A stretch of DNA of 11,031 nucleotides from Euperipatoides rowelli (taxonomy: Eukaryota > Onychophora > Udeonychophora > Euonychophora > Peripatopsidae): NCBI GenBank assembly GCA_003024985.2, contig PXIH01S0002867.1, one strand, 5' to 3'. The position numbers and the translations under genes were made by a program. The notes under the pieces were generated by a model. That model was not told the origin of the DNA. It was given only the letters and a program-made list of their open reading frames with translations, and did no database searches. This document shows, in pieces, positions 1-7,846 of the stretch (the stretch's first letter is position 1; each line of letters opens with the position of its first letter).

Positions 1-396
1 AAAGAGAAATTCAATAAGTTTTAGCGAGTGTATTCAGGTCAACCAATCAAAGTGGTAGAAATTCTTGCATAATTAATTAGCAGAGAAAAGGTGTTCGAAA
101 AGTTTTAGTAGAGATGCAGAGTAGAGAATTGTGCGCGGACTTAATCAGTCGTAAATTTGAAAAGCTGTGTGAAAAGAAATATTTTTGTTCATAATCCAGA
201 AGTAATATCTTTGGAAGGAAGAATTAACACACAAGGAGTAGCCACAATTATTTGGAGTAGAGTAAAAAAGATTTACTCCAATAACATTTAAATACCGATC
301 GAAAGAAATACCAGCCAGAATTTATAGTAATAATTATAGCGGCGGAAGTTACATCAGCATTAGTTTTAAAGTGGAGCTTTGAAGTCATACATATTT

Positions 397-405
397 TATA
401 TAAAG
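397..405 (+). promoter_or_regulatory. Candidate LTR TATA box
   Basis: TATATAAAG is followed about 30 bases downstream by TTAGTC, which resembles an arthropod initiator. This position would suit LTR-driven transcription. In A+T-rich DNA such a box can occur by chance, and the right LTR copy has lost it. Confidence 0.3.
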
Positions 406-1155
406 AAGAATTTATAGTTATATTATATTATTAGTCTTCGGGAGGATAGCCACAGAGAGCCCTCAGCCGAATTGACCATAAGAAATAAAAAGAAGTATTT
501 AAGAAGAAGATAAGTGGGAAGCTCAGAAGTAGTAGCAGCTGATCGCCAAGTATTTAAGAAGAACAATAGGCTGATGAGATCGACGACCAACAGTTTGCAG
601 GATTATCTTTGAGCAAACATATTTTTCTGTGATATCGCGATGCTACATGAACTGAAAGGATTATTTTGTTATATTTAGCAAGCAGTGGATTATTTGAACA
701 ATACCTTTATAAAATCGAGGATAATTGGTGATAAAACAGCAGTAGGACTGTCCAACATTATTAACATCGCAGCGCGTGGAAAAGAAGGCGTAGGCGTCAC
801 GTGAGTAAACAAATGTGCATGTGATTGTTTTTTTTTTGCATGATTTACTCATAAGTTAGGATAGCAATAGTATAACATTGTTATAATTTTTTTTTACATG
901 CAAGAAGTGAGGAGTAGAATACAGTAGGATATTTAATTATCTTAGATGTATTTTTTTTTATGTAATTTTTATATATATGAAGAATTATATTTGTTCCGAG
1001 TGGAGTGAATAATTTTTGTTGTGAAGTTATTGGAAGATAGTTTTCGCAAGAATAGATCTTCAAATAAATCTGTGAGTCGCAATAGAGATTATTATTTCAT
1101 ATACTGTATATCATAAATACAGTATGTATTTTATAGAATTAGTGTGATAACGAGC

Positions 1156-1161
1156 AATAAA
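1156..1161 (+). terminator. Candidate LTR polyadenylation signal
   Basis: An AATAAA hexamer lies 31 bases after a perfect 9 bp inverted repeat (ATACTGTAT at 1101-1109, ATACAGTAT at 1117-1125). Another AATAAA at 484-489 is an alternative. Both fall in the segment deleted from the right copy. This rests on the motif only. Confidence 0.25.
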
Positions 1162-1445
1162 TACATTGCCATTTATTTTTATTTTCAACCAAAATAGTAA
1201 TACGAGTGTTTTTTACAATATCTTTTTTTAGCGAGTTCAGTGTACCCTATGTTTCGTGCATGAGCAGCTGTGTAGGTAAAACAAGTGTGGATTTTATAAT
1301 TCCCGGTGGCGCCCTATTTTGATAACAACAATTATTTCTTTTGTATTTTTTCCGGTGAATTAGTGAACACATTATTTTAGAAACACCTTGTATAATTTAC
1401 TTACGGGGGACCGTTAACGTTCCTGGGCCCAAACAACTTAAGAAT

Positions 1446-1661
1446 TGTGTAAGGTTACTGAATTTAAAGGATGCTTCAAGTCGTTTAACGAGATGGGTGT
1501 TGCTGTTATCGGAGTATAATTATGAGATAAAGCATAGAAAAGGAAAGTTTAATATTGTTGCGGATGTGTTGTCCAGAGCACCATATTTTGTTGAAAAGGA
1601 GGATGGTGAGGATGATGACATATGGGGTATGGATAGAATGACTCTAAACAATAAAGGATAA
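1446..1661 (+). pseudogene. pol: Ty3/gypsy pol remnant: C-terminal end of RNase H
   Basis: Read in the frame beginning at 1446, the sequence gives LNLKDASSRLTRW, then a SEYNYEIKHRKG stretch and VADVLSRA. These are the conserved last strand, helix and A-D-x-L-S-R end of the Ty3/gypsy RNase H domain (established family knowledge). RNase H degrades the RNA strand of the RNA-DNA hybrid during reverse transcription. The catalytic acidic residues lie further N-terminal in the domain and are absent here. The frame then passes through an acidic linker to a stop at 1659-1661, where a one-base shift leads to the next pol fragment. The terminal repeat ends only about 7 bases before the first recognisable codon, so a large internal deletion removed everything between the LTR and this point. 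Confidence 0.85.
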
Positions 1662-2063
1662 CCGTATAGTTAAGCAATGTGCTCAGGTCAAGTTAAGTTA
1701 TATTCATTTACAGACCTTTAGGAACAAAGAAGAGTTGATAAAAGCACAGAGTGAAGATGAATATTGTCAACAGCTAGAGTAATGGGTTAAATGTCCCATG
1801 AATGTGCCAGATAAGGACCAGTGCAAAATTAAGCAGAGTAGCATGAAATTTTATATTAAGGACAAGGTGATATACTAGGGAAAAGAGACAGATAGCACAA
1901 GAGTAGTATTGATACCTTTGCACTTAAGGGCATCTGGGAGCAAGTAAAACTACTGCACAGATAGCCAAGAGGGCGTATTGGCCAGGAATCAATAGGGATG
2001 TCCTATATTATTGTTCAACGTGCGATAAATGCCAGAAAATAAAAGCACAAATAAAAAACCAGC
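1660..2063 (+). pseudogene. pol: Ty3/gypsy pol remnant: integrase N-terminal (zinc-binding) region
   Basis: The first part (about 1660-1930) reads in the frame of 1660, with in-frame stops TAG or TAA near 1780 and 1876. It resembles the linker before integrase and ends in VVLIPLHLR. At about 1928 the frame changes to one giving GHLGASKTTAQIAKR, YWPGINRDVLYY and then CSTCDKCQ. This is the H2C2 zinc-binding domain of Ty3/gypsy integrase. The second histidine (1931-1933) and the two cysteines at 2021 and 2030 are present. The first histidine and roughly a dozen residues before GHLG are missing, apparently lost in the deletion that caused the frameshift. A further shift in an A-rich run near 2044-2056 leads into the catalytic core. 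The part cannot fold as a normal zinc finger. Confidence 0.85.
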
Positions 2064-2577
2064 GGGACTAATGCGATCGGTATTGAGTCCGGAACCTAAT
2101 AACCTTATAGGGATGGACTTGATGGGTCCATTCCCAATGAGTTTAAAGGGTCATGAGCATCTACTGTTGATAGTAGATTATTTTTCTAAGTGGGTAGAGC
2201 TATTTGCGTTGAGGAAGCCGACCAGTAAGGCAATAGAGCGATTTGTGAACAAGTACGTCACTAGGTATGGAGTACCAGCGGCAGTGGTCAGTGACAATGG
2301 TAGGCAATTTGTGTCTGAAGTATTCCAAGATATGAAGGATGAGTGGGGAATAGATATACGCTACATTTCGAAGTATAGGCCGCAGAGTAATTATGTCGAG
2401 AGGCATAATAGAAATGTAGGACAGCAGATACGAGCCTTTATTGACCAAAATCATCGGAAATGGGATCAAAACCTTTATATGATTAGGATGACTTTGAATT
2501 CCATGGAGTCATCAAGCACTGGTTACGCACCATGCGGATTTATTCCTGGGGAGGCAGTTGAAGATGCCATTCGATAG
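2029..2577 (+). pseudogene. pol: Ty3/gypsy pol remnant: integrase catalytic core
   Basis: This is the longest intact stretch, 182 codons. It is a retroviral-type integrase (rve) core, which inserts the cDNA into host DNA in the nucleus. The three catalytic acids are visible: Asp30 in GMDLMGPFP (2116-2118), Asp89 in SDNGRQF (2293-2295) and Glu124 in YVERHN (2398-2400). The first spacing is the usual 58 residues. The second is 34, not 35, so one codon seems to be missing next to the catalytic Glu. The ATG at 2029 is not a real start: it lies out of frame within the zinc-finger cysteines, and homology begins near codon 9. The stop at 2575 is followed by continuation in the +1 frame, so it comes from a frameshift. 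Confidence 0.9.
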
Positions 2578-3034
2578 GTTAATAGCACCTAAGGAAGAGA
2601 TTGTATCAATAAGAGAGGCAATACAACTCCAAAAAATTAATGAGGAAATCGTTATGAAGAAGAAGGAAATAGCTCTTAAAAACCAGGACAAAAGACATAT
2701 ACTAAATAAGATTCAATATGACAAAAAGCATTGAATGATGGAGTATAGTGAGGGGGACTTGGTCTTAACGAAGACACACATGTTGAGTAATGCGAAAAAG
2801 TACGTTATGGCAAAACTTAGCCCGAAGTACGAAGGAACTTATGTGATAGATAAAATGATAGGTAATTTGACTTATTGTCTTAGAAAGGGTAGGACAAGGT
2901 TAAAAGGTAAATTTCACATGGATAGTCTTAAGTTGTATAAGCAGAGAATAGAAGGGAAACTTATTGCGTTGAAAATACATAAGACCTATAATTTAAGACC
3001 GAGACACAGAAGCGAGGGGGTAAGGGTGGTGTAA
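2564..3034 (+). pseudogene. pol: Ty3/gypsy pol remnant: integrase C-terminal domain and pol end
   Basis: This piece continues the integrase one frame over and is open except for one TGA at 2732-2734, giving 156 codons with one nonsense change. It starts with a Lys/Glu-rich helical linker. EGDLVL, LSNAKKYVMAKLSPKYEGTY and the FHMDSLKLY block follow, which together match the small C-terminal fold (GPY/F-like module) of Ty3/gypsy integrases. The pol tail YNLRPRH follows and the natural stop is TAA at 3032-3034. There is no chromodomain, so the element is not a chromovirus. No envelope-like frame follows. The ATG at 2735, just after the TGA, is only a chance start within the frame. Confidence 0.88.
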
Positions 3035-3067
3035 AAAGTAGACAGACACCAGCTTCACCTTACTCCT

Positions 3068-3256
3068 GGACGATCTCTCAGAGTAATAAATATCTGAGAA
3101 GGAGAATGAAATCCTAGAGAGAGAAAGTCTAGTATGGACGATCTCTCGGAACAATAAATATCTGAGGGGGAGAATGGAATCCTAAAGAGAGAGTCTAGTG
3201 TGGACGATCTCCTGGGTTCAATTGAATAATCCAAGAGGGAGGATGAACCTCTAAAG
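3068..3256 (+). repeat. Three tandem copies of a 66-68 bp unit after pol
   Basis: The anchor GGACGATCTC recurs at 3068, 3136 and 3202, giving periods of 68 and 66 bp. The third copy is shorter and more diverged. Each copy holds a purine-rich core (GAGAAGGAGAATG at 3096-3108, GAGGGGGAGAATG at 3164-3176, GAGGGAGGATG at 3235-3245) that resembles the polypurine tract priming plus-strand synthesis just before a 3' LTR. Units 1 and 2 share AATAAATATCTGAG and the TCTAGT boundary. The polypurine role is inferred. Confidence 0.85.
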
Positions 3257-4001
3257 TAAAAAATAGGGAAAGTTTAATTAAAGCATATTTAGAGTTTAAG
3301 AATATAGAAATGGAGGGGATAAATTTTTACACGAGTTAAGTAATAGTAAGTTAGTGATTCTTTAGTCACATGTCTAGCATTTGTGAATTATATGATTATA
3401 AATTTCATTCATAATCAATAATTGAGGGGATCTTGTAGACAGGTGCCTAAAGGAAGTAATCACTTAAATTGTGTAAAATTGAATGTTGATGATCAAATGA
3501 TGATGAGGGTATAAGGATGAAGGGATTCTTAAATAAAGTGGCCACAATATAAGCAAAAGATAATAACATCTTAGGGAATGAAAGAATCTGTACCTGAAAT
3601 ACTTCAGATATCACATTTGCGTTTCATTTAATTTCAATATTTATTGCATTATATTTTATTAAAAATATAAGATTCCAATGTTAGATTAAAAGTCAATTAT
3701 ATGATTATTATTGTTTAAATATAATATTTGTATTTTAGTTCTTTTGAAAAAAGAAAGAATTGTTATTTTATTTTAATTAGTTTCATGTGAATTGCGACTA
3801 AAAAATAGTATTTATTTTAATTTTTACGTTTAAAAGTAATGAGATCTAAAAAAAGTTAGGGAGAAAAGGGTTAAATTTTAATGTATTATATGATTCAAAG
3901 ATTTATTTGTTAAAGTTATGCAAATAATTTAGAACGGGGCCACTTGGTTTGTAAGAGATGTAATATTTTATATTTTTTTTTCTTTTAAAATTTGATTTCT
4001 A
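3257..4001 (+). other. Post-pol region, probable start of the 3' LTR
   Basis: This is A+T-rich, non-coding sequence between the tandem repeats and the part matching the left LTR. Further purine-rich tracts, GGAGGGGATAAA near 3312 and TTGAGGGGATCTTG near 3421, are alternative polypurine tracts. The second is followed by TGTAGACAGG, a possible LTR start. The boundary cannot be fixed because the matching part of the left LTR lies outside the window. Confidence 0.4.
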
Positions 4002-4340
4002 AAAGAGAAATTCAGTAAGTTTTAGCGAGTGTATTTAGGTCAACCAATCAAAGTGGTAGAAATTCTTGCATAATTAATTAGCAGAGAAAAGGTGTTTGAA
4101 ACGTTTTAGTAGAGATACAGAGAATAAGATTGTGCGCGGACTTGGAAAGTCATAAAATTGAGCAGCTGTGTAAGTAAAACAAGCGTGGATTTTATAATTC
4201 CCGGTGGCGCCCTATTTTAATAACAACAATTGATTATTTCTTTGTATTTTTTCCGGTGAATTAGTGAACACATTATTTTAGAAACAGCTTGTATAATTTA
4301 CTTACGGGGGACCGTTAATGTTCCTAGGCCCAAATAACTT
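4002..4340 (+). repeat. Right terminal repeat (3' LTR-like), internally deleted copy
   Basis: This is a direct repeat of the left copy, with the segment matching 161-1263 missing. The junction lies at TGAGCAGCTGTGT (4159-4171). It ends at 4340, after which sequence similarity to the left copy stops and apparently unique intron sequence starts. The true 3' LTR probably begins upstream of 4002, because the left copy is cut by the window edge and the shared start therefore cannot be located. A start anywhere between about 3100 and 3440, next to one of the purine-rich tracts, is possible. Confidence 0.8.
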
Positions 4341-5472
4341 TAAGTATTTGAATAAACATATTGGATAGTTTAAAACAAGAGAAATTTTCCATAAATAAAC
4401 ATTTGATTTTTAGATGATGTTGGATTTATAAATTCTGCCGCCATATTTTTTTTATTCTCTAAACGGTTTTAATCGTAACAACTAATAGCTTATCAAATAT
4501 TTGACTTGTACTATTAAATTTGTAACATGAGGTAGTTTCCTTGATACTTTGCCCACTGCAAAATTTAGTTAATATACAGTATGTTAATGATTTGAACATA
4601 CTTTTTGTAAAGTAGGCAAAAAAAAAAACGAGCCCTCAAAACTGTTAAATAATATTTTAAAGTTGGTTTGGGATCATCCCCAGCATAGTTCAGGAACAGT
4701 ACCCTAATCAGAAGTTTAGGAAGGTAAAAATTTTCATTAGTATAAGTTGTATTGAAATGGAAAATCTTGCTATATTGTTATTACTTATTTCCATATTATA
4801 AATTAAAATACATAATATGTCTGAAGGAAAAAGGGATTAAGCCCATAATATATGCAATGTCTGTTTCACCATAAATTATCTATCCCCCAGAAGCAAGGAC
4901 TTTTAACTATTTTTTCTTTTAAAAAAAGTTAGTTACCTCATTATAAACTTCAAACTACATGGTGAATAGGCTAGCCTATATAGAATCTAGAGAAAATGTT
5001 AATGTGAGTTTAATTCAATATAACATCTATATAAACTTGAAATAATGTAATAACTCTTGAGATTAATTACATAAACAATTCATTACTTCACATGACTTTA
5101 TGTTTTTTGTTTGCACATTTGGAAATTAGATAATTTGTGTTAATTTTGGTTAGACTGTCATTTTAAATCTTACCACCCTAGACTAGACATGGTGTACTTG
5201 AACTATGCCTAAGAACAGGTCTGGATTTCAAAACTAATTAGTGGAGACACAGGCAGCCATATAATTTTGTAAAGCTTTTTACTTAAGGAAACAAGCAAAA
5301 TAATTATATATCTAAGAAAGGTATATCTCTTCTTTGCATCCTAGTTATAGATACAGTATATGCACATTTTTTTGTTGTTAATTTACACAATATTTCTGTT
5401 ATAATAGACACAATCTATAAATTCCTTTTTTTTTTAAATTGAAATAATATAAATTAATATTTTCTTTTATAG
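4341..5472 (+). other. Derlin upstream intron sequence, no gene seen
   Basis: This is unique A+T-rich sequence between the retroelement and the first visible Derlin exon. It ends in a T-rich tract and TTTTATAG, a good 3' splice site at 5471-5472. No earlier Derlin exon, RNA gene or transposon end was recognised here. Confidence 0.6.
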
Positions 5473-5563
5473 GTATTGCTGTTGGCCATATTTATTATTT
5501 TTTTGAAGATGTTTTTCCAAACCAGCCAGGAGGCATTAAACTTATCAAGACACCCAGATTTCT
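5473..5563 (+). CDS. DERL2: Derlin-2/3-like protein, penultimate coding exon
   Basis: Derlins are multi-pass ER membrane proteins, catalytically inactive relatives of rhomboid proteases, that help move misfolded proteins out of the ER for degradation (ERAD). This 91 nt exon encodes the last membrane segment and what follows: [20 protein letters not shown], then IKLIKTPRF. The Gly before IAVG is completed across the upstream splice site (phase 1), restoring the GxxxG motif of the last transmembrane helix known from Derlins. The exon is bounded by TATAG at 5468-5472 and the donor GTAAGAG at 5564. It ends in phase 2 (CT), and the next exon supplies G to give Leu. The sequence fits Derlin-2/3 better than Derlin-1. 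Earlier exons, about three quarters of a protein that is about 240 residues in animals, are outside the window. Confidence 0.93.
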
Positions 5564-5954
5564 GTAAGAGTCAACTAATATAATACAACTCTATGTACTG
5601 TAACATTGTTTATGTTTAATAGAGCAGTATAGGGCTCAAAGTTGGGAAGATAAAATGGGATGATATTTTATCACATTTCTTTAATTAAAACATGTAAAAT
5701 GGAATGTATTTAATATGCAATAATGAAAAATCCAAATTAATACTGAAACCAATGGCATTTGAGTAAATTATATACAGTATTTTAGGCTTTTGATCCTGAA
5801 CTTAGAAAACATTGAAGTCCTGGTACTTGTTCCATTTGTAAACTGTGAGCCCCTCCCCCGTTCTTCCAATTTTCTGCTTTATCACTGTAAGGAAATATTC
5901 TGATACCTTTATAGTCCACTTGACTGATTCTAGTATAAAAATAAGCTAAAAATA

Positions 5955-6865
5955 CAAGGTGTACGCAAATATATTTTTACAACTTTGAGTGAACACAGGA
6001 AATTTATTATGATCTGTGTGGCAGAATAACATAGAGCATAATTTAAAATTTTTTTCTAGTATACTGAAATCACCAACATTCAACATGTGCACCATTAGTT
6101 GCACTTAAAGTGTCTAGGCCAGCCATGTCAAACACACAGCCCTTGGGCCGCTTGCGGTCCAATTGAAGTTTTTCTGCTGCCCTTCTCAAGTGTACAGCTA
6201 CTTATATATTTTGCATTTTGTTATTTATAAGATTAAAAAAAACCTAATGGCATACTACTGGATGTGAGTAAAAAGCCGTGAGTGAGTAGATTGTGTGTCC
6301 AATATCAGCCCCTGACAAATGACTGAAGGTAAGCCCTATGTACAGTATGAAGGGTGCAGATTAAATTGAATAACAGTTCTGCTGTTATATTCCACATTCA
6401 AAGAGCATTGATGCTCACATTTATCGCAAGTATAAATTTGATTTCAAATACCATGAGATCGAAACTGTTCCGATCGATTCAGTGTGCGTCAACTTCTGAT
6501 CATGCCAATCATTTCAATGCCGTTCCAATCTGAGTCGGTGCGCACGCTACTTTTTTAAATGAAGCACTCTAGTTCAGTTGTGTGTGTGTGTGTGTTAATA
6601 TTGCGATTATTTTTTTTAACTATTTTTATATATGACCAAGAATAGACCAGAAAAATTTTTCAGCCCAACAAATAATTTTGGTTGGACATAGCTGTTCTAG
6701 GTGGTAATTCAGCTCTTGCCATGTATGGTGCAGCTTATCGACATCGATTTCAGCAAACACATTGATGATTCTCACCTTCATATATTCCACATCAACTGCT
6801 TAGAGTTAGTCATGATCCTTAACAAAACCCCAGCAAAGAAAATCACAGGGTAATACGCCAAGTGA
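5955..6865 (-). pseudogene. Tc1/mariner-like transposase remnant, split by a hAT insertion
   Basis: Read on the minus strand, from 6865 down to 6703 and from 6117 to 6070, the sequence encodes the C-terminal end of a Tc1/mariner-superfamily DDE/D transposase. The pieces are LPCDFLCWGFVKDHD (the P-x-D-F-x-W-G-x-V-K-D block near the third catalytic acid), VDVEYMKVRI, then LHHTWQELNYHLD and LSATNGAHVECW before a TGA at 6070-6072. Two in-frame stops lie at 6806-6808 and 6800-6802. Past the stop, CAAGGTGTACGCAAA (5955-5969), directly after a TA at 5953-5954, looks like a mariner-type terminal inverted repeat with its TA target. The opposite end and the N-terminal half were not found. The reading frame continues exactly when the hAT element and one target-site copy are removed. 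The superfamily call rests on motif resemblance; the split frame is seen directly. Confidence 0.75.
6120..6694. mobile_element. hAT-type non-autonomous transposon (575 bp)
   Basis: The ends are inverted repeats: CAGCCATGTCAAAC at 6120-6133 and GTTGGACATAGCTG at 6681-6694, with 12 of 14 bases matching. They are flanked by 8 bp GTCTAGGC (6112-6119) and TTCTAGGT (6695-6702), a target duplication of probable original sequence GTCTAGGT with one change in each copy. hAT elements make 8 bp duplications and commonly start with CAG. The GTCAAAC and GGGCCGC motifs near the left end resemble widespread hAT-like repeats. No transposase reading frame is left. A (TG)8 tract lies at 6579-6594. The insertion interrupts the mariner-like remnant in frame, which gives its age order. 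Confidence 0.85.
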
Positions 6866-7132
6866 TTGATTATGCAATACTTTTGTTTATTCCTCCAGAG
6901 GGATCCACTTGTCACATGACCAGCAATGTCGTCTATGAAACTTTTTGAATACGTTTTAAATACACCTACTCGGAACTTCTGTGATGTACAGTTAAATTGT
7001 TGTTAATGTTTAACATTGGAAATGTCTTTGTTTGTTTATACTGTTCAACAGTCTGGGTTGGGCAAGATGTTATAAAAATGTATCCCAGATAGAAAATAAT
7101 GTATTTTTAAGTACAGGATACATGTACTTTAA

Positions 7133-7737
7133 TCGTCAAATGTAACAATTTTTTTTTATTATTGATTTTCAAAGATTTTTACTAAAAAATAAATATCCAC
7201 AAGAAAAATTTTAAAAATAGTTATTTACAATTCAATTTTTAAAATAATTGTCTTTAGCTCCTTTCCCTTAAAACAACTTTATCCACTGTATACACCATTG
7301 TTTAGAGATGAATAGAGCTTGCTATACTTAACTATAGAATATTTGCTATCTTTGTCAGCTTAAAGCTGGAAATTCTATGGAATAATTGTTTAAATACTTT
7401 TAAAAAATCAATGAAATTCATCCTATGTGCTATTGTAATCCAATTTGTTTTTTTTAAATCAAAATGACCTTTAATACAAGTTGAACATACCTCTATTTAC
7501 ATGTTAAATCATTACAAAGAAACAGCTGTAGAAATAATTTCATCATCAAATTATTCTCAGATCCCAAAAAAAATGTGAAAGCTTCAATTTGTAATCTCAG
7601 ACTGCGGCTAGGAATAGTCTTAATTTGATCTTTAAATAACTTTTTTTTTTATTCATTTAAAATTTTTTTTTTTAGTAATTATCTTTGCAAATTAATAATT
7701 TAAAAAAAAAAAAAAAAAAATCCGTTACATTTGACCT
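7133..7737. mobile_element. TTAA-flanked MITE, copy 1 (605 bp)
   Basis: TTAA at 7129-7132 and again at 7738-7741 flank an element with terminal inverted repeats TCGTCAAATGTAAC (7133-7146) and GTTACATTTGACCT (7724-7737). Twelve of the 14 bases match, and weaker similarity runs on for about 60 bp (TTTTCAAAGAT and TTACTAAAAAA against their complements near 7670-7690). A 19-base A tract (7702-7720) lies inside the right end. TTAA target sites are typical of piggyBac and Kolobok elements. No transposase is encoded. The right two thirds are repeated at 10591-11023. Confidence 0.8.
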
Positions 7738-7846
7738 TTAAAGGAAATCATTGTTAGCAGAAAATTTTTAAATTATTTTTTAATGTTTTCCTGTTTTTTT
7801 TTTTTTTTTAAACTTAATAAAAAATATATTGTATATATTATTTTAG

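Larger units (their letters stand above)
171..1260 (+). other. LTR segment present only in the left copy
   Basis: This is about 1.1 kb of A+T-rich sequence without a convincing reading frame. It holds a TATA-like box (397-405), two AATAAA hexamers (484-489 and 1156-1161), a 16 bp direct repeat (493-508 and 548-563) and a 9 bp hairpin (1101-1125). These fit the regulatory part of an LTR. The short minus-strand open stretches at 661-852 and 881-1063 are low-complexity and resemble no known protein. Confidence 0.5.
1..1439 (+). repeat. Left terminal repeat (5' LTR-like), partial
   Basis: Bases 1-160 match 4002-4160, and 1261-1439 match 4159-4340, with about 15 differences in the first block and about 7 substitutions plus two small indels in the second. 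Bases 161-1260 have no counterpart in the right copy. The repeat is already under way at base 1, so the true LTR start is upstream. It ends in GGCCCAAACAACTT, after which RNase H coding sequence begins almost at once. The end does not show a clean CA, so the exact LTR border is uncertain by several bases. Confidence 0.8.
1..4340 (+). mobile_element. Decayed Ty3/gypsy-type LTR retrotransposon, left end outside the window
   Basis: Two direct repeats (1-1439 and 4002-4340) bracket a pol remnant whose domain order, RNase H then integrase, is that of Ty3/gypsy elements. The pol polyprotein ends in the YNLRPR-type tail common in this group. Only the last third of pol remains. Gag, protease and reverse transcriptase are missing, and no primer-binding site lies after the left repeat. 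The coding part carries about three frameshifts and at least four in-frame stops, and the two terminal repeats differ by roughly 5-10% by eye, so the copy is old and not autonomous. It most likely lies inside an intron of the Derlin gene whose last exons are at 5473 and 7847, in the same orientation. The left boundary and any target duplication cannot be seen. Confidence 0.9.
5564..7846 (+). other. Last Derlin intron (GT-AG), rich in transposon remnants
   Basis: The donor GTAAGAG at 5564 and the acceptor TATTATTTTAG ending at 7846 delimit a 2283 bp intron. Both exon phases agree across it. It contains a mariner-like remnant (from 5955), a hAT-type element (6120-6694) and a TTAA MITE (7133-7737), which together fill well over half of it. 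The first 390 bases (5564-5952) show nothing recognisable. The intron ends with a long T tract at about 7795-7809. Confidence 0.9.

Noticed and set aside
661-1063. Two minus-strand open frames of about 60 codons in the left LTR
   Set aside because: They are low-complexity, A+T-driven and lie within an LTR segment. No recognisable motif.
1307-1314. TGGCGCCC as a genuine primer-binding site
   Set aside because: Only 8 bases match a tRNA-Lys end, the following bases do not, and the motif occurs in both terminal repeats. Kept as a question, not as a feature.
2200-2469. Minus-strand open frame of 89 codons
   Set aside because: It is the antisense shadow of the integrase core, which has clear catalytic motifs on the + strand.
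4668-4720. Less A+T-rich stretch ending in AAG|GTAAAA that could be an exon
   Set aside because: A short open frame exists, but it matches no Derlin segment and no family I recognise, and it has no convincing acceptor.
6955-6972. AAATACACCTACT as the second mariner-type terminal repeat
   Set aside because: Only TACACCT agrees with the complement of the 5955 end, which is too little in this A+T-rich context.
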